Source of the DNA: Gamarada debralockiae
Lineage: Eukaryota; Ascomycota; Leotiomycetes; Helotiales; Hyphodiscaceae
Direction of reading: 5' to 3'
Length of the DNA stretch: 38,725 nucleotides
Assembly (NCBI GenBank): GCA_002803225.1
Contig: NXFV01000974.1
Coordinates: forward strand, 1 to 38,725
The translations under genes were made by a program, and so were the position numbers. Positions within the stretch are counted from its first letter, which is position 1. Every line of letters starts with the position of its first letter. Positions 1 to 9,089 of this stretch are shown in pieces. The notes below the pieces were generated by a model. It was given only the letters and a program-made list of their open reading frames with translations. It did no database searches and had not been told where the DNA came from.

Positions 1-1994
1 AAGCAACTATTTCGCATCTTAAGAGAGGATATAATCAGTACTACGAAGATCTAGCTAGGTCTAAAAAAGTCGCCTTATTCTGCTTCTCCTGCTCTGCGAA
101 TCCAAGACATCCTATATAACTAGAACTCGTAGCATATATCTCTGCCTCAACTTTCACATCCCTCCAGAATAGCTTAATTTAGAAATAATCTAAAATTAGG
201 ACATAGTTGGGAGATATCGTAGCCTTGTACTTTAGATCGTATCTAGTGCTATAACTTGATCAGTGAGTTTCTAATAGGGAAGAGAACTGTCACGGTTGGC
301 TTCAAAACATAATCATAAACAGGAACAGCCCTTAATTGACTCGAACAACAGATGCAGAAGGAAGCTATCTACAGCTGATAATGTGGTATTAACCCCTGAC
401 GCACAGACCACTGCGCCACATAACGCCAGCGCCGTCACAAGAACTATTCTATTCACTTGTAATAACAAGCAAGCGAGACAAGGCAATTAATAGCTATAAG
501 CATTATAGTAAGAGAGATCTTAAGATTTTTGACTTATAATCTGAATATTAGAGGTTTGACTTCGAAATAGTAAGCCCAAGACTCTACGTTATATCTTACC
601 TTCTCAGATATATAGGTTCCCTGCTTCCCTTTTCTAAATAGATCTTTAAGTGAATTTCCCGACCCTCTAGGCCTTAGGCTCTCATAATATGCCTTATTTT
701 TCTTAATGAATATCTCTATAGCTGTATTTGTGGAATTGATAGTAAAGAGGAGAGCATTGACTATAGCCTAGGATAGTTGATTTGCTACACGAAGTTAATT
801 GGCTTGAACCAAAACCTTATGAACCACGTCAAGTTACGTGATGAGTTCTTGATATTCCTCAGCAGAACCTCTCGAGTCGGATAAAGCCTGACAAAGTATA
901 TGCGCTAACTAGGCGCCAGTCACGAAGTCGCCGACAGAAAACCCAAAAGACATGACGAGGACGGACGTCTTTGTAGTGTCTAGTATCTGATCAGGATAAA
1001 TCTGAAGTAGGGTTAAAATTCGGGAGACTTTTGAGATACGTTTTATTAAGGTTGCCAGAGATATACGGCTGGCGCCTAAATCTGCAAATACACAGCCACT
1101 TTACGAGTGTGCGCCACCACACCAAGGCCGTTATTAACTAAAGGAGTCTTGGCGAGGCCGAGGATCTGCCGGGGAGCGGTGACTTGGGCTTTTCTTTCAG
1201 CTGGTATGATGCAGTTGCATATATTTCGATCGATACTAAATGAAATACCGCGGAAACTTGAGGTTTGGACCTCTGTTTTCTGAGGGGTTTCGTTTTGGGC
1301 TAGTAAGCAAAAGTGGAAGGCCTGTGACAATCGTGAACAAGGGCTCGAGCTAGTAAGCAGGGGTATTGTTTCGGCTACAATTGCGCTCTGTGCCCATATA
1401 GCATTCGAGCTTGATCTTGCACAGCCCCTGGCACAGCCCCAGCCACGACATCGACTAGTCAAGCCGATTTTCACGAGCTCAGAGCACTCGAAACCGTGAA
1501 AATTGATAAGCAAAAGGCAGCCTGAAATCATTGGGACTAAACCAAAATGAAGAAATCTTGCGAAACTTGAGACATAAATACGCTGGTGTAATCTTGAGAG
1601 TTTTGATGGGGTGTTTTTGCCTAGGACAGTTGGCGGTCCTAAAATGCAGTGGTAGCTGAGTGCATAAATTGGGCGCAGCCTTACCAACTTGAGATTCACA
1701 TGATTCTTGGAGTAGCAGCCAAGCTATATAGCCAGGGAGCATGGGAGCACTAGTGATTTCAGGAACGTGTATATAGCCAAAGGAGACTCCCTCTAGACCC
1801 CTCTCCTTCTCTCCTTTAATTGAGCAATCTACGAAGCGTTTATTGTTGCATTTCGTACGTGCCTTCACATACTTAAATATTTGTTTCTTTTACATAAGCC
1901 GGAATTGTCTTCTCTTTTAATGGCTCTGCAAAATACAACTCCTTAAAGACATTAATCCCAATCCGTTGACACTGGGGAGCCTCCTCATTAGATC
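1..1994. other. AT-rich gene-poor relic region
   Basis: I find no open reading frame here that looks like a real protein. The first 1 kb is rich in TA dinucleotides and stop codons on both strands, as expected of old repeat DNA mutated by RIP (repeat-induced point mutation), although I did not compute an index. Faint HET-like vestiges may exist. Around 1155-1260 the plus strand shares an exact 17-base match with the HET pseudogene at 19913 and a loosely similar continuation. The minus strand near 1670-1640 reads an ALSY motif like the one that opens canonical HET domains. Neither is strong enough to annotate as a gene. Confidence 0.5.
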
Positions 1995-2101
1995 TTATTT
2001 GTCTTTCCACCATTCACACATCATGGCCTCGTTGTTATCATCTTCTGGTAAGAGGATGAGCATGAAGTACGTTTCATCTTTACCCTGAAACATCTCCAAC
2101 A

Positions 2102-2114
2102 AATATACGGGTGT
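2102..2114. repeat. Target-site duplication of the LINE, left copy
   Basis: The 13 bases aatatacgggtgt occur here and again at 2965-2977, exactly flanking the LINE fragment. The copy belongs to the coding sequence of the interrupted host gene. Confidence 0.85.
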
Positions 2115-2964
2115 GATTGATTGATTGATATTCATACTCTGACCAGCTAGCTAGCTATGCAGTACCCCTATAATTACAGACCTTAGGAAAACCTTTAAAG
2201 GGATAAAAACTTAAGCACGATAGTTCTGATTTTCCAGCTAATCTCGCGCCGCCAATTAAACCCTTCGATTCTGCGCCAAGGCCTACTCGTACAAGAGCGC
2301 CCTGGCCAGAGAGAATTGAGATAGGCGCCCTGAGCGTAGCACCCACCGACTAGCTACTCTGATTCCCTCTGGAGTATCTAATAACCTCCTGCTCTTTTAA
2401 GCTCTTCCCTTTGTATCCCCTCCTTTTGGCAGTGGATCAGCACGTGTCTGGGGGTTTCAGGGCCGTTCCTACAGCTACAGAGGCCCGATTCAAACCCTGG
2501 TACACGAACCTTATGCAGGAAGTAGGCTAGTCTTGAGCACCCCGACCGGAACTGAACCAGAGCTGAGCTTTCGGTCTTATGAAGGCTTGAGTAGAGCTTC
2601 AGGATCTTGGGGTCAAGGGGGCCGAAGTACCCTGTCCCAGGTGTCCGGCTTGGCGCTGGTCTGCCACCTGCGCGTCCAGGCCTCTAGGACCCTCTTGCTC
2701 TCAGTAGACTCCCTGAGGTCTGATGCCCTGGCTCTCGCCCATTCATCGCTAGCTAGGCTAGGAATAGGCCGTTGTCCCCTCCGACGGGCCTTCTTGTTTC
2801 GAAGCCTCCGCTGGATTGACTTGCAGGCCTGCTGAATTGATTGGCCTACCGAAGAGCTCGCTAATCGGTCCTTGAATGCTGCCAGCCTTCCGTCCAAATA
2901 GAGGTTCAGAGGGGGGTATGAATCTCTGTTTCTAGCGCCCTGACTGGTGTAGCCTTATAGGCCC
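2115..2964 (-). mobile_element. 5'-truncated Tad-like LINE (non-LTR retrotransposon) fragment
   Basis: The minus strand encodes the C-terminal end of a fungal Tad/I-type LINE polyprotein. The signature ATPVRALETE is followed by a basic linker and then, around 2620-2380, by the terminal zinc-knuckle region: LYSSLHKTES, FRSGCSRLAYFLHKVRVPG, a CSC pair and RHVLIHC. The reading frame is shifted at about 2905 and about 2625. The 3' end (low-coordinate side) finishes in a short ATCA-type simple repeat at about 2115-2129. The endonuclease and most of the reverse transcriptase are missing, which is the usual 5' truncation left by target-primed reverse transcription. Perfect 13-bp target-site duplications flank the element at 2102-2114 and 2965-2977. 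Confidence 0.85.
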
Positions 2965-2977
2965 AATATACGGGTGT
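2965..2977. repeat. Target-site duplication of the LINE, right copy
   Basis: Identical to the 13 bases at 2102-2114. It lies at the truncated 5' end of the minus-strand LINE. Confidence 0.85.
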
Positions 2978-3563
2978 AATGTCAGGTGGAATCTCATCCA
3001 TTGCATCGATTGTGTACTCTTGTCCCGATTTGATCGTGATTTGAATTACCTCTTCAGGCGCCAGTGACATGTCCCATCTCTTAGTGAACCCGTCATCCAC
3101 GATTCAGGCCAGTTGAGTCTCGTACACGACTCCGAGCTTCAATCTGTGTTACCGGTCCCTTCCAGCTATTGAAAAGTTAAGACAACGGTATATCGTGCAG
3201 TGAGGTCGATGGATGCGAATATTACTCTGCTAAGCGGGTTCAAGGCGCTCGCCCAATCCTCATATTGGGCTACAATGACTGTGGCGTTGTAATTCGTTGT
3301 CTCCCAAGGTTCGGAAAGGAACTCGCACGGTCCGAATCTTGATGTCCACGAGAAGGTGGGCACGTAGTGCTCGGCCGAGGGTGGAAGTCGACGCGGCCAG
3401 GGTCTGTGATCACAGTACACGGCAGAGGGACTCTCCGACCTCCACAGGAGGTTTCGTCAGTAGAGTTAGGAGTAAGTTTATAGCCTCACAGGTAAGCTTG
3501 GTTTTTTATTAAGACTTTTTACTCACTTAAGTAGGCTTTAAGTTGCATTATAAAGTTACATCT

Positions 3564-3785
3564 TGTTGATAGGTTTAGAAGGTACGGTGATATCTGGGGT
3601 TCGGGATTGACCGCTAGGACTGATCATCAGGAGCTGACTATCAGGTGCTGTCTATCGGGATTAACTGAATAGTCAGAGTCAAGCTCTAGATATTAGGAAA
3701 GGGTAGAGATTTTGAATTGAAGCTTTTGAAGCATATTTTGGACTAGCGCCATATGCACCTCAGTATCAGGGTACTCATAACAACG
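3564..3785. mobile_element. Solo LTR, copy 1 (222 bp)
   Basis: This begins TGTTG and ends CAACG (an expected CAACA with one change), and it is flanked by the 5-bp direct repeat catct at 3559-3563 and 3786-3790. The same sequence, with some internal divergence, occurs at 20231-20456. The two copies share near-identical start and end blocks, including the long block around 3690-3780. Terminal TG/CA, 5-bp duplications and the absence of any internal coding region identify a solo LTR left by recombination between the LTRs of a retrotransposon. The superfamily cannot be told from the LTR alone. Confidence 0.8.
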
Positions 3786-4130
3786 CATCTCAAGTTGTGT
3801 CGCTTCACTCCTCGCTAAGCCTACAAAGGTCGATTTTTCACTAAAACTTTGCCAAGACTCGCTTAACTCCCATAGCCCCGTTTTTGCCTTGTATGCCTCG
3901 CTACTGCAGGATTACTTTTCTTCTCACTTCGTTCGTACGAGAAGCATTGTTTTTTGCTTTAGGCAGCAACAAGAATACTCCACCTTTGTATCGAAGAGCA
4001 TTTTTGAGTGGTGGTGGCGCAATGCGAATATTAGCCCAATTTCGTCTCACGGTGGGTTGACAACCATTCATTAGGTTGTGGAGGGAGCCTTATACGAGAT
4101 TGTCAGCCCAAAGGCTGGGTTAGTTGGACG

Positions 4131-4138
4131 TATAAATA
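4131..4138 (+). promoter_or_regulatory. TATA box of the membrane-protein gene at 4247
   Basis: TATAAATA lies about 115 bases before the ATG at 4247, a normal TATA-to-start distance for an ascomycete gene with a short leader. Confidence 0.5.
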
Positions 4139-4246
4139 GCCGTAGCATCACAAGTCTCTAGCTGTCATTTGTCAGATGTATTTCATACTACTACCATTCT
4201 TAAATTCCTCTGCTACTAAATAGCCACACAATTGGTCAAAGCGAAA

Positions 4247-5356
4247 ATGCCTCTTCATTTCCTCAAGACATGGGCCCCATTTCGGATTGACGCTCTCGGT
4301 CTTGTTACGCTACTCGGCGTCGATGAACTGAATCTTGCGATAGGAAGATTAGCTTGTAATAGCGTTACAGAGTACCTACCACTTCTCGGAGGGTATATCA
4401 TTGCCAATGACAGTTTCGTGAAGCCCATCCCTGGGTTCTCGGTTTACAACATTACGGATGGCATAATGGCCACCGACGTGGCGGGATGGTTTTGCCGCTG
4501 GCTCATTTGCCAAGGCCTAACATGGTCATCGACTACTATCCGAATTTCCGAATTTCCGAGAAGAACCATTCATATTGGAAAGGACCTCATTGGTTCTCTC
4601 GTGGGAGCTGTAGCACTGACTCCAATACTAGCATTTTCTTGTATCATGGGAGATTGGTGGGGCTTTACAAACACGCTCTCAATGCTTCTCTCGGTGGTGG
4701 TGCGACGGATCGCGGTTGGCCAACATCGAATGGCGCTGGACAAGGCCACGGAAAACGCCATGGATATGTCAGTTGACACAGTTAAAACATTTTGGACGTT
4801 ACCAGATGGAAGGGCGGTTACGATAATTATCCCTCGGGGAATTCTGATTGGATGTTTATTAACAACTCCCCGACCACCAAATCCACGACTCTATTATTTC
4901 TCGAGAACCTTTGGCTGGATCGGATTCGGCTCTCATGTCATCACCTTGGGGATGGCCACTTTGTTCTCTCAATTGCTTTCCGTTACACTTCTGCTTACCG
5001 CAACGGTACTTGTAGCAAAGAGGGTAGGAGATGATGAGTATCGAATTGGTTCGAACTTGAAGGTCGAACGCCGTGACTCCGAAGGTCGAGACTTCCGTGC
5101 AGCAGCGTATGCGAGACTGGAATTGACGACGGAGGAAGAGGCATCGATGATAGCTTGGAATTTATTCCCGCATAAGAGCAACGAAAGTTGGTGGAATAAG
5201 TACCAGGCTTGCAAAAGTTCTAAAAGAATAATGAGCTTTGCGGATTGGGATCAAATATTGGCAAGAAAGTTCGAGGGAATGGAGTCTCAGAGAGAGAAGA
5301 ATGACAATGAACAGAAGGAATGTCGAGAACTAATAAGGGAGGGAGAAGTGGTCTGA
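4247..5356 (+). CDS. Multi-pass membrane protein, paralogue of the gene at 18586-19560
   Basis: A 369-residue single-exon protein of no family I can name. The start is the ATG at 4247 (MPLHFLKTWAPF), which aligns with MALNFLYHWGPF at the start of the paralogue. The frame also opens slightly upstream, but without an ATG. The N-terminal 80 residues are conserved with the paralogue (FRIDALGLVT, EYLPLLGG, PIPGFSVYNITDGI, ATDVAGW). Hydrophobic stretches at about residues 115-155 and 225-265 suggest about four membrane helices. The cytosolic-looking tail carries the conserved AWNLFPHKSNESWWNKYQ, followed by a charged extension of about 55 residues that the paralogue lacks. It faces the broken HET-like gene tail to tail, 226 bases away. 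Its repeated association with that HET family suggests a linked role, but no function can be read from it. Confidence 0.85.
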   Translation: MPLHFLKTWAPFRIDALGLVTLLGVDELNLAIGRLACNSVTEYLPLLGGYIIANDSFVKPIPGFSVYNITDGIMATDVAGWFCRWLICQGLTWSSTTIRISEFPRRTIHIGKDLIGSLVGAVALTPILAFSCIMGDWWGFTNTLSMLLSVVVRRIAVGQHRMALDKATENAMDMSVDTVKTFWTLPDGRAVTIIIPRGILIGCLLTTPRPPNPRLYYFSRTFGWIGFGSHVITLGMATLFSQLLSVTLLLTATVLVAKRVGDDEYRIGSNLKVERRDSEGRDFRAAAYARLELTTEEEASMIAWNLFPHKSNESWWNKYQACKSSKRIMSFADWDQILARKFEGMESQREKNDNEQKECRELIREGEVV

Positions 5357-5582
5357 ACCGCGGAACGCATGCGCTATAAGTAGTCTTATCAATTACTTTA
5401 CATCGTAGCTTAAAACGTAATTTCTCTGCAGGCCCTAAAAGCTAAGCCTTTCAAACCTATGAGTTTAATAATTAGAGATCGGATCTGACCAACGCCGGTT
5501 TTTATTTTATTTTTCATAGATAAATATAGACGAATGGAGACCAGAAGTAGGCAAACAGTTCTCTAAGAACAACAAGATATTT

Positions 5583-7991
5583 TCAGTCAACACACCACTT
5601 CTGATCGTCATCTGTCCTTCTTCCCCTCAGAAGCCACTCTGTCGGCTCATCCAGATCATCTATCGAAGGATTCCCAGTTGTTTCCGTCTCATCCAAATCT
5701 TCTTGAATGTTAACTCCCAAATTCTCCCCTAGATTATCATTGACGACTGGAGACGTCATCCAATGCTGTAGCCAAGCTTCATTTGCCTCCTTTTCTTTCT
5801 GCAGATGCTCCTCAAGCGACCCGATTGCAACAATAGAGACGGTATATAATGACTTCACGTAAATAACACCATCTCTTGACTTCACAACCGATGCCAGTAT
5901 AGCCTGAGAATTGCTATTACGTTCTCCTTTAGTGGTATCGCCGAGCGGCCGAGACATAATGATAGTTAGGCGTTCAAAACAAGTACGGTCATCGACTCGT
6001 GATGGTGTCAGACAGTCTTGCTCGCTCATAACCCCTTTCGTTTGTTCAAGCATATCACCTGATATGTTCCTTCCGTCTGGTCAGAGAAATAGAACGCTGG
6101 TACTGGGTTGATCAAACCAGACAAGACAACTCCAGGATATTGAATTAATAGGCCTGAGCTGAGTAGCTTGGCGCAGGTGCGTTCAACTTGATAAGACGTT
6201 GGATTGTGGATTTGTCCTTGAAGTAAAGTAGCTGCAGCCCATCTAAAGCCCGGATGTTCCAACTTTGGCCCGGCCCAGAATATCATCGATGGATATAGAT
6301 TCTGCTGAAGAGACCAGATCTTCATCATGCGGTCTGCGGGTGGGGTCTGAACTATATATCTACGTCGAGGTTCAACAGAACGCTTAAACAGAGCACTTCG
6401 TCAGCCAAAACGCTTGTGTTTCGGAAGGCAAGAGCTCTCATCGCCGCCATCATGTTGGGAGCTCTATTTTCCAGCACGCTTCCTTCTTCAGGAATGATAC
6501 TTGTCGTGGCGTTGTCTTTGTAAGGGTATCTGAGGCTTTGCAGGAACTCCCACGCTATCGTAAAGTAATACATATCAGACAGGACTGGTGTATTTTGCAA
6601 CCTGTTTTGGAATGTTCTTATCGACCATGATTTTAGTAAATAGTCGAGTTCGATATATCCATCATTAAACTGCAAGGCAACAGTTTTTCCTAGAACCGCT
6701 TCTTGCAAAGTCCAAAGTCTTCTGCTCCAGGGAGTTATCATCAGCCTAGTTGCGACCTCATCGTGTGACATTGCCTCCAGGTTTTGGGATAGAAGGTAAC
6801 TATCCAGGACAAGAACCTTGTCTGCCTTCTCGTAAGAATCTCGCATCCGGATTAAAGCCAGATCGTAGGCCTCTGCTGGAGCTAGTGGAAAGCTCAAGGT
6901 ATCTAGCCAAAAGGGGGTGTGAGCCCCTCCATAGAGGTTATTGACGAGCCTGGAAATGCGATCAAATTGGCACTGTGGTATGCCATTGTCATGCTGATTT
7001 CCAAGGCCGTTGGACCAAACGTGGGAGATCGCCATGAATTTGACCTGCGGGTTGAATTCTACCAGCTTAACATATGGTCTCTGACCCTGCCCAAAGTCCT
7101 TCATCGTACATTGAAATGTTTTTGTCAGAGGAATGGAGCCCCTTTTCAGGATCTCAAACAGATCGCCTTGGGATGCAAATACAAATGGACAATTGCACCC
7201 TTCAACTGCGTGCTTTGTTTTGTACGTTGCTGCGTCAATGTTGTAGGCTTTACATCTGAAATTATTGCATTTAGAAATGGCATGTTCTTTTTGGGGCCGA
7301 GGTGGATCCAGATTGCTGACGAAATATAGTAGCGAGGCGGGAGAATTGAAGGCCAGGACTCTAATCTCATTTGGACACCACCCATCTTCCTTCATGCGAG
7401 ACAGTAAGAGTTCTCTGCACCCCGGCATGAAATTTTCTGTGACGGATGCACGTTTCTCTTTATCGAGTAGATTCCACGGCCCGTTCAGCCCCATTTCGAT
7501 TAGATATTCCAGGAGAATAGTGATGGACAACAGTAACCTTCCGTCCAGCCGAGTTTGGAAGTCCGGAGGGGTAGATTGCATCTCCCTGAACAGGTTGCTT
7601 ATGAAGAGAAGCATTCTAGTAGATAATTTCCGTTCTTCAGTTTCTGGTCTGCGGGTAATTTGGCTTGTTGGAGGAGCCAAGATGAAACTACTCTGGGAAG
7701 GTTTGCAGTGGATATGCGCATGCTGCCAGCCGCACTAGGTTCGGTGAAGTCGTCCATGTTAATAGAACCAAAGATTTCATGCATAATCCCAAAGTAACAC
7801 CAGCTTTGCAGAAGAGCATGGATCTCATCTAGGGTCCTATTGGTCGTACCGGTATTCGTGATTTCATCACGAGTCCATCCCAGGCGATCGAGGTATTCTG
7901 GAAAAGTGCCATTGCCATGATTTTCGCTGCAATATAGCGGGATCTCGATATGACCGCGAATAGAACTTCGAGGGAGTTGGAGGTGGTCCAT
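5583..7991 (-). pseudogene. HET-like protein A, broken by frameshifts
   Basis: This aligns end to end with the three intact paralogues downstream: start MDHLQLP, Cys/His motif, HET core (AISHVWSNGLGN, FWLDTLSFP, LWTLQEAVL) and terminal DDQKWCVD. The total length fits about 800 codons. The reading frame changes at least three times. The first is near 7650-7690. The second is at about 6350, where GATATATAG gives a stop but loss of one TA unit restores VQTPPADRMMKIW. The third is at about 6035, where a run of four Gs needs one more base. No nonsense codons are seen apart from these, so the decay is young, or the indels are assembly errors in simple sequence. The homology runs through each break, so introns do not explain them. 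Confidence 0.8.
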
Positions 7992-8572
7992 AATGAACCT
8001 AAGTAATATTGTGGCCTCGAAAGCACCAATACTGGTTGTGTACATATAGGGTTCACCCCACTTGGAGTGCCAAAAATCAAGTCGTCAACCTCCATCAAAA
8101 GTGCAACAGATATGTCAAGATTATGAGATTAGTCAGCGGAATAAGGAGTTATAATTGGCTTATAACGCTGGGATTGAATTTAGAGTGATATGTGTTGCTT
8201 GATTGGTTTCTGGAAGAGCTATGATCTCCTCCTTATATCTACGACTTGATTGCAGTCCTTCGGTATGACCGACAGCTTCTCCGACGCTCTCGGACTTGCC
8301 GTAAGTCTAGATTATCGTCGTCTCCGAATCCCATTTCTTATTCTTTCTAAAGCTTTCTGATATAGTTGCCTCAGGTATCCAGTCACGTGCATAATTCCTG
8401 ACAAGATACTGTTGGAAATCAGGCTATTCGGGTCAAAAATGAATGTATTCCATAAGGTGGAAGATGACCACTATCCTACAGGTGGGCTTCCAGAGCCTAT
8501 AATTATCGGTAGGACACCAGGCCAAGGCGTACCGTGAAACGGGTCTCAGACCCAGATACGTAGCGCACTGGC

Positions 8573-8584
8573 GATCACGTGATC
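8573..8584. promoter_or_regulatory. Palindromic CACGTG (E-box) site
   Basis: gatcacgtgatc is a perfect palindrome in the shared upstream region of two HET-like genes. CACGTG is the core bound by fungal bHLH regulators. Its use here is inferred from the motif and location only. Confidence 0.3.
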
Positions 8585-9004
8585 ACACCACCTTGCAGTT
8601 TTTGGAGGGCAGAATGCACCGAAATTCAAAGACTTGGTGGTGGGAGGACGCCTGGCGGCTTTCGGGGCTGGCTTCTCATACCTAAAAAAGCCCTTACACT
8701 TCAGAACAAGTCATCCTACTCTTTTAACACCGCATGTGCCGTCCGTCGGGCGCTGATCCGCTTGCGGTGATGCTGTACCGGGATTATTGAGCGGAAAAAA
8801 CTCCACACTAAGGCTTTGCGCACCTGCTAAATGCTTGCAGAGAATTTCGTCAGAGGTTTGAGCGGTTATGGCCGTAGTGATGGTACGCACAAGAGAGTTA
8901 CAGTAGCACTAATGAGGGGGTTCACTGATTGTATTGATGACACTGCACTGTATTCCTGCTTCAGGGTTCAGCTCCTGAAGGGTTTTTCCCACTAGCTCCA
9001 TGAT

Positions 9005-9012
9005 TATATAAG
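9005..9012 (+). promoter_or_regulatory. TATA box of HET-like gene B
   Basis: TATATAAG lies about 80 bases before the ATG at 9090. Confidence 0.45.
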
Positions 9013-9089
9013 CATATCCTTGACAAAATTTCCCCCCAGGTTTACTCAAGATGATCGACTTGTATAGCAGCACATTGTATCTCCCATAA

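Larger units (their letters stand above)
1995..3420 (-). pseudogene. Broken gene of unknown family, split by a LINE insertion
   Basis: Two minus-strand coding stretches flank a retroelement at 2115-2964. The right stretch (about 3100 down to 2965) encodes an acidic segment with VIQITIKSGQEY. The left stretch (2114 down to a TAA at 1995-1997) continues it with ITPVYLLEMFQGKDETYF and ends in CEWWKDK. Deleting the insertion and one copy of the 13-bp duplication joins them in frame, so they were one C-terminal exon. Further upstream an open stretch at 3420-3166 (containing NPLSRVIFASIDLTARYTVV) may be an earlier part of the same gene, but it is in another frame. An in-frame TGA near 3109 breaks the link; it could be a mutated TGG. 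I do not recognise the family. The gene is probably dead. Confidence 0.6.
7992..9089. other. Divergent intergenic region between HET-like A and B
   Basis: About 1.1 kb separates two divergently transcribed HET-like genes and should hold both promoters. I see no credible coding sequence. It contains the perfect 12-bp palindrome gatcacgtgatc at 8573-8584, centred on a CACGTG E-box, and a TATA-like stretch at 9005-9012 in front of the plus-strand gene. Confidence 0.5.

Noticed and set aside
2533..2835. Plus-strand frame of 100 codons inside the LINE
   Set aside because: The minus strand reads the LINE C-terminal signature; the plus frame is a shadow.
3889..4074. Open frame just upstream of the 4247 gene
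   Set aside because: Ends before the TATA box of the next gene and has no recognisable features.
6350..6380. Very short intron (GTAGAT..GCAG, about 30 bases) in HET-like A
   Set aside because: Too short for a spliceosomal intron, and the sequence inside it encodes residues conserved in the paralogues; a frameshift fits better.
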